Source of the DNA: Desulfovibrio sp.
GTDB lineage: Bacteria; Desulfobacterota; Desulfovibrionia; Desulfovibrionales; Desulfovibrionaceae
Direction: 5' to 3'
Assembly (NCBI GenBank): GCA_031275955.1
Contig: JAISNZ010000002.1
Location: 1-8,310 of the forward strand
Length of the DNA: 8,310 bases
The notes beneath the pieces are model-generated. The model ran no database searches, had not been told where the DNA came from, and worked only from the letters and a program-made list of their open reading frames with translations. Positions 5,904-8,310 of this stretch are shown piece by piece (the first letter of the stretch is position 1; every line of letters starts with the position of its first letter). The position numbers and the translations under genes are program-made.

Positions 5904-6658
5904 TGCAAGAAGTCCCGCCTGGCGGATCCAAGGTAGAGGGCGTGCGGGAGGCCGATCCCGCGGGCAAAGAGCGCGTGGGCCAAGGCTGTCCCGGCCTCAA
6001 AGGTTCCCGGCAGATCGGCCTGATTGCAAAAAAGCAGACGCTTCGCGGTATCCGGGGTATGTTGAAAGATGCCGCGCGGGTGCGTTATCAACATTGCCAC
6101 GGCTTCCGGCGTAACGGTTTCTCCAGGGACTCTCCCCGTAAGGGTGGAGAAGTACTCCGGTCGAAAAACCGGGTCTGGCTGAGAAGAAGGCAAAAAGCAG
6201 GACAGGCCGATGACGCCAAGGACGACGGCAGTCTCCCCGGGAAAGACAGGCTCATGTTCCGCTGGGGCCTTAAGGGGTTTGCCGGCGGCTCCATCCGCCT
6301 CGACAAGAATCCAGGAGGCGAAGGCCCGCCCGTGAAGGGCGTCGATTTCGGCAGCGCTGTACCCATAAACTTTGTCCGGATCCTGGCCGCCGGAGGCCGG
6401 ACGGGCGGCAAACAACGCACCTGCCGGGGGCGGCGCGAGAGATGCCGGATCCGGTTCCAGGGACACGGGGAGGTATTGCCTGGGCTTGGGACGGCACATT
6501 CTGGTACTCGTGGTGCAAAGCACGGATTGTCCCGCCCTGGCCAAAGCCGCGCCCAGGGCAAACAACAACGTCGTTTTCCCCCCGCCGCCGGCAAGGCAGA
6601 CAATACCGGGGCCAAACGGCTCAAGCTCTTGCAGCAGCGACACTTGTTGACAGCGCAT
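5879..6658 (-). CDS. yqeC: YqeC, selenium-dependent molybdenum hydroxylase accessory protein
   Basis: A 259-residue putative nucleotide-binding protein. The P-loop-like AGGGGKTT is at residues 23-30. The strongly conserved block VEADGAAGKPLKAPAEHEPV is at 119-138, and CNQAD at 211-215 resembles the NKxD base-recognition motif of GTPases. These are the marks of the YqeC family, known from comparative genomics to occur with YqeB and SelD in genomes that have selenium-dependent molybdenum hydroxylases. The biochemical role is not established, but it is thought to help install the labile selenium or mature the cofactor. The start at 6658 has AAGGGG (6665-6670) 6 nt upstream on this strand. Its end overlaps the mocA start by 25 bp, forming a two-gene minus-strand unit. 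It is divergent from yqeB, with only 48 bp between start codons. Confidence 0.9.
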   Translation of the reverse strand: MRCQQVSLLQELEPFGPGIVCLAGGGGKTTLLFALGAALARAGQSVLCTTSTRMCRPKPRQYLPVSLEPDPASLAPPPAGALFAARPASGGQDPDKVYGYSAAEIDALHGRAFASWILVEADGAAGKPLKAPAEHEPVFPGETAVVLGVIGLSCFLPSSQPDPVFRPEYFSTLTGRVPGETVTPEAVAMLITHPRGIFQHTPDTAKRLLFCNQADLPGTFEAGTALAHALFARGIGLPHALYLGSARRDFLQCRKLSPA

Positions 6659-6675
6659 TGGCGACCCCTTATGTA
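6647..6675 (+). promoter_or_regulatory. Candidate promoter for yqeB inside the start of yqeC
   Basis: A perfect -35 consensus TTGACA (6647-6652) is followed after 17 bp by TATGTA (6670-6675), a weak -10 (three of six). Transcription would begin near 6682, just before the AGGAA at 6695-6699. The -35 lies within the first codons of yqeC on the other strand, so it could be partly coincidental, but the spacing to the yqeB start is right. Confidence 0.45.
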
Positions 6676-6694
6676 TTCCAACAAGGAAGACGAC

Positions 6695-6699
6695 AGGAA
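6695..6699 (+). promoter_or_regulatory. Ribosome binding site fixing the yqeB start
   Basis: AGGAA stands 7 nt before the ATG at 6707. The in-frame ATG at 6671 has no such site and would sit on the predicted -10 box; further upstream the frame only runs antisense through yqeC. Confidence 0.65.
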
Positions 6700-6706
6700 A
6701 CAGCCC

Positions 6707-7609
6707 ATGGAAAAGACTTTCCGGTCATGCCGCGTACTGATTAAAGGGGGCGGGGAAATGGCCTCCGGCATCGCCGTGCGTCTGTATCGATCGGGATTCC
6801 GCGAAATTCTTCTGCTGGAAACACGGACCCCCCTGGCCGTGCGGCGGATGGTAAGCTTCAGCGAAGCCGTATACGATGGCGAACAACAGGTGGAAGGCGT
6901 CCCGTCCCGCCTAGCCCATAACGAGGACGAGATTTCCGCTTTGTGGAGGCAGGACGTTATTGCCGTTGCTGTGGACCCCGCATGGAAACACATATCCCTC
7001 CTCCGCCCTGATGTCTGTATAGATGCAATCCTGGCCAAACGCAACCTGGGCACCAAACTCACCGACGCCCCGCTTGTACTGGCCCTTGGCCCCGGCTTTA
7101 CAGCCGGAGAAGAGGTTCATGCGGTCATTGAAACCCAACGCGGGCACAATCTTGGCCGGATATACCGGAAAGGAACGGCGGAAGCCGATACCGGCATCCC
7201 CGGAGCCATAGGAGGTTACACGCTGGAACGGGTTTTACGTTCCCCTGAAGCCGGATTTGTGTCTCCCTTCCGGCGAATCGGCGACACCGTGCGGGCGGGC
7301 GAAACGATACTGAGCGTAAACGGCGTTCCCGTGACGGCCCGAATTGATGGCGTACTGCGGGGGCTGATTCATCCGGGCATCCCGGTGCCGGCCATGGTTA
7401 AACTGGGAGACGTCGATCCCAGGGGCAGGACGGAATACTGCCGGACAGTATCCGAAAAGTCCCGTGCCCTCGGAGGCTCCGTTCTGGAGGCCATCTGCGC
7501 TTACTTGCACGATACTCAGGGGCGGAACAGAACCCCTGCTCCGGGCAAACAGCGCCCGGCCGCGTCTCCGGAATGCAAAGGCGCGGCAAACTCGCCGCAA
7601 CAGCGCTGA
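6707..7609 (+). CDS. yqeB: YqeB (EF2563 family), selenium-dependent molybdenum hydroxylase system protein
   Basis: A 300-residue protein. A Rossmann-like nucleotide-binding start is seen in VLIKGGGEMASGIAVRLYRSG (10-30). TPLAVRRMVSFSEAVYDG (41-58) and VEGV (62-65) follow, then the family hallmark ALGPGFTAGEEVHAVIETQRG (126-146). Residues about 185-236 (IGDTVRAGETIL, then IDGVLRGLIHPGIPV) read like a biotinyl/lipoyl-type barrel but without the modified lysine motif. YqeB is a genomic marker of selenium-dependent molybdenum hydroxylases; its reaction is unknown. The last 30 residues are rich in Pro, Arg, Ala and Gln, and make it longer than the 260-270 residues I expect for the family. It is divergent from yqeC and 115 bp upstream of yedF, with no clear terminator between, so yqeB and yedF are probably co-transcribed. 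Confidence 0.92.
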   Translation: MEKTFRSCRVLIKGGGEMASGIAVRLYRSGFREILLLETRTPLAVRRMVSFSEAVYDGEQQVEGVPSRLAHNEDEISALWRQDVIAVAVDPAWKHISLLRPDVCIDAILAKRNLGTKLTDAPLVLALGPGFTAGEEVHAVIETQRGHNLGRIYRKGTAEADTGIPGAIGGYTLERVLRSPEAGFVSPFRRIGDTVRAGETILSVNGVPVTARIDGVLRGLIHPGIPVPAMVKLGDVDPRGRTEYCRTVSEKSRALGGSVLEAICAYLHDTQGRNRTPAPGKQRPAASPECKGAANSPQQR

Positions 7610-7724
7610 TTTTCAGAATGGATGTGAGGGTCTGCGCGCGATTCAAAGACAATTTTCACCGCAAACAGGCCGGAATACTTTTGGAGAGAGGAAATCCCCA
7701 CCCCCAGCAAAAAGAAGGCGCATG

Positions 7725-8310
7725 ATGAACACCCTGGATTGCAAAAACCTGGCCTGCCCGGAGCCTGTACTCCAGGTCCGCAGGTATCTCACGGAGGAGA
7801 ATCCGGAAACCCTGACCGTACTTGTGGATAATGCAGCCGCGTGTGAGAACGTGACCCGCTTCCTTAAGTCGCAGGGTTTTACTGTTTCTTCTGCCGAAGA
7901 GGACGGCATCTGGAGCGTGGCTGGCGTCAGGACAGCCTCCCCGCCGCAACAGGAAGGCGGCAGGCCTGCCCGCGTTGTGAAGCCGGACTGTGAGCGGCAA
8001 AAGATTCTTGTCGTCCTTCTCTCCAATGTCCTGGGAACCGGCGATGATACGCTGGGAGGCCGCCTGATGCATACCTTTCTGGCAACGCTGCCGGAAATGG
8101 GCGAAGCCCTGTGGCGGATCGTTCTCCTGAACGGCGGCGTCAAACTCTGCATTGAAGGCAGCCCGGAGCTGGAACCGCTGCGAGCGCTGGAAACCCAGAA
8201 AGTGGGCGTCTTTGCCTGCGGAACCTGCCTGGAGTATTACGGCATCCGAGAGAGGATGGTCGTGGGGCAGGTCACGAACATGCTGGACATTGTCACCGCC
8301 ATGCAGCTTG
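7725..8310 (+). CDS. yedF: YedF, selenium metabolism protein (TusA-like plus DsrE-like domains), 3' end missing
   Basis: The frame is open to the right edge with 195 residues in view. Relatives are about 200-210, so only a few codons are probably missing. Residues 1-68 form a TusA/SirA-like domain with the CPxP motif (C11-P12-E13-P14). After a polar linker (about 69-91), residues 92-195 form a DsrE-like domain with LLSNVLGTGDDTLG (98-111), LLNGGVKL (134-141) and CGTC (165-168). YedF families co-occur with SelD and YqeB/YqeC and are thought to handle selenium or sulfur as a persulfide-type carrier; this role is inferred, not proven. ATGs occur at 7722 and 7725. The second is preferred because AGAAGG (7713-7718) then stands 6 nt upstream rather than 3. 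An additional cysteine, C6 in LDCKNLACP, lies near the CPxP motif. Products of this family are cytosolic. Confidence 0.93.
   Translation, partial: MNTLDCKNLACPEPVLQVRRYLTEENPETLTVLVDNAAACENVTRFLKSQGFTVSSAEEDGIWSVAGVRTASPPQQEGGRPARVVKPDCERQKILVVLLSNVLGTGDDTLGGRLMHTFLATLPEMGEALWRIVLLNGGVKLCIEGSPELEPLRALETQKVGVFACGTCLEYYGIRERMVVGQVTNMLDIVTAMQL

Noticed and set aside
5903..6706. Long in-frame upstream extension of yqeB (268 codons)
   Set aside because: This part is exactly antisense to yqeC and does not resemble YqeB. The family N-terminus (VLIKGGGEMASG) starts just after the ATG at 6707, which has its own ribosome binding site.
6088..7062. 324-codon minus-strand open frame spanning the yqeC/yqeB divergence
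   Set aside because: It crosses two well-supported divergent genes, with Arg/Ser/Pro-rich sequence and no domain.
7610..7724. Separate promoter for yedF in the 115-bp gap
   Set aside because: The best pair (TTTTCA at 7653 and TACTTT at 7676) is too poor to list; co-transcription with yqeB is simpler.

Overview
The window is gene-dense, GC-rich bacterial DNA with no RNA genes, CRISPR arrays or mobile elements that I can see. Several traits suggest an anaerobe: a CoA-transferase/acyl-CoA dehydrogenase set, a TRAP transporter, and accessory genes for a selenium-dependent molybdenum hydroxylase. The high GC and the style of YedF (N-terminus LDCKNLACPEP) remind me of Desulfovibrionaceae. A synergistete or a GC-rich clostridial relative cannot be excluded, so this placement is weak inference.

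Left half (1-5162, all + strand): a family I CoA-transferase cut by the left edge, a small MaoC-type (R)-specific enoyl-CoA hydratase, an acyl-CoA dehydrogenase, then the small (DctQ) and large (DctM) membrane subunits of a TRAP carboxylate transporter. The likely logic is that a short or medium carboxylate is imported, activated by CoA transfer, and interconverted between acyl-CoA, enoyl-CoA and (R)-3-hydroxyacyl-CoA. The TRAP solute-binding protein (DctP) and the electron-transfer flavoprotein are not in the window. Two hairpins separate the first two genes. An AT-rich island with back-to-back palindromes precedes dctQ, so the block may be more than one transcription unit.

Junction (5163-5255): dctM (+) and mocA (-) converge on 93 bp that hold a perfect 18-bp GC palindrome and a terminator-like hairpin.

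Right half (5256-8310): the accessory set for selenium-dependent molybdenum hydroxylases. mocA (molybdopterin nucleotidyltransferase-like) and yqeC overlap by 25 bp on the minus strand. yqeB and yedF run on the plus strand, and yedF is cut by the right edge a few codons before its expected end. The yqeC and yqeB start codons are only 48 bp apart, and a consensus -35 box for yqeB lies inside yqeC. This combination predicts a labile-selenium molybdenum hydroxylase (purine, xanthine or nicotinate type) and selD in the same genome, probably just to the right. This is a known system. I found no convincing new one here. The points worth a second look are the regulatory structures, the missing partners, the biotinyl-like segment in YqeB, and the junction of the two modules.
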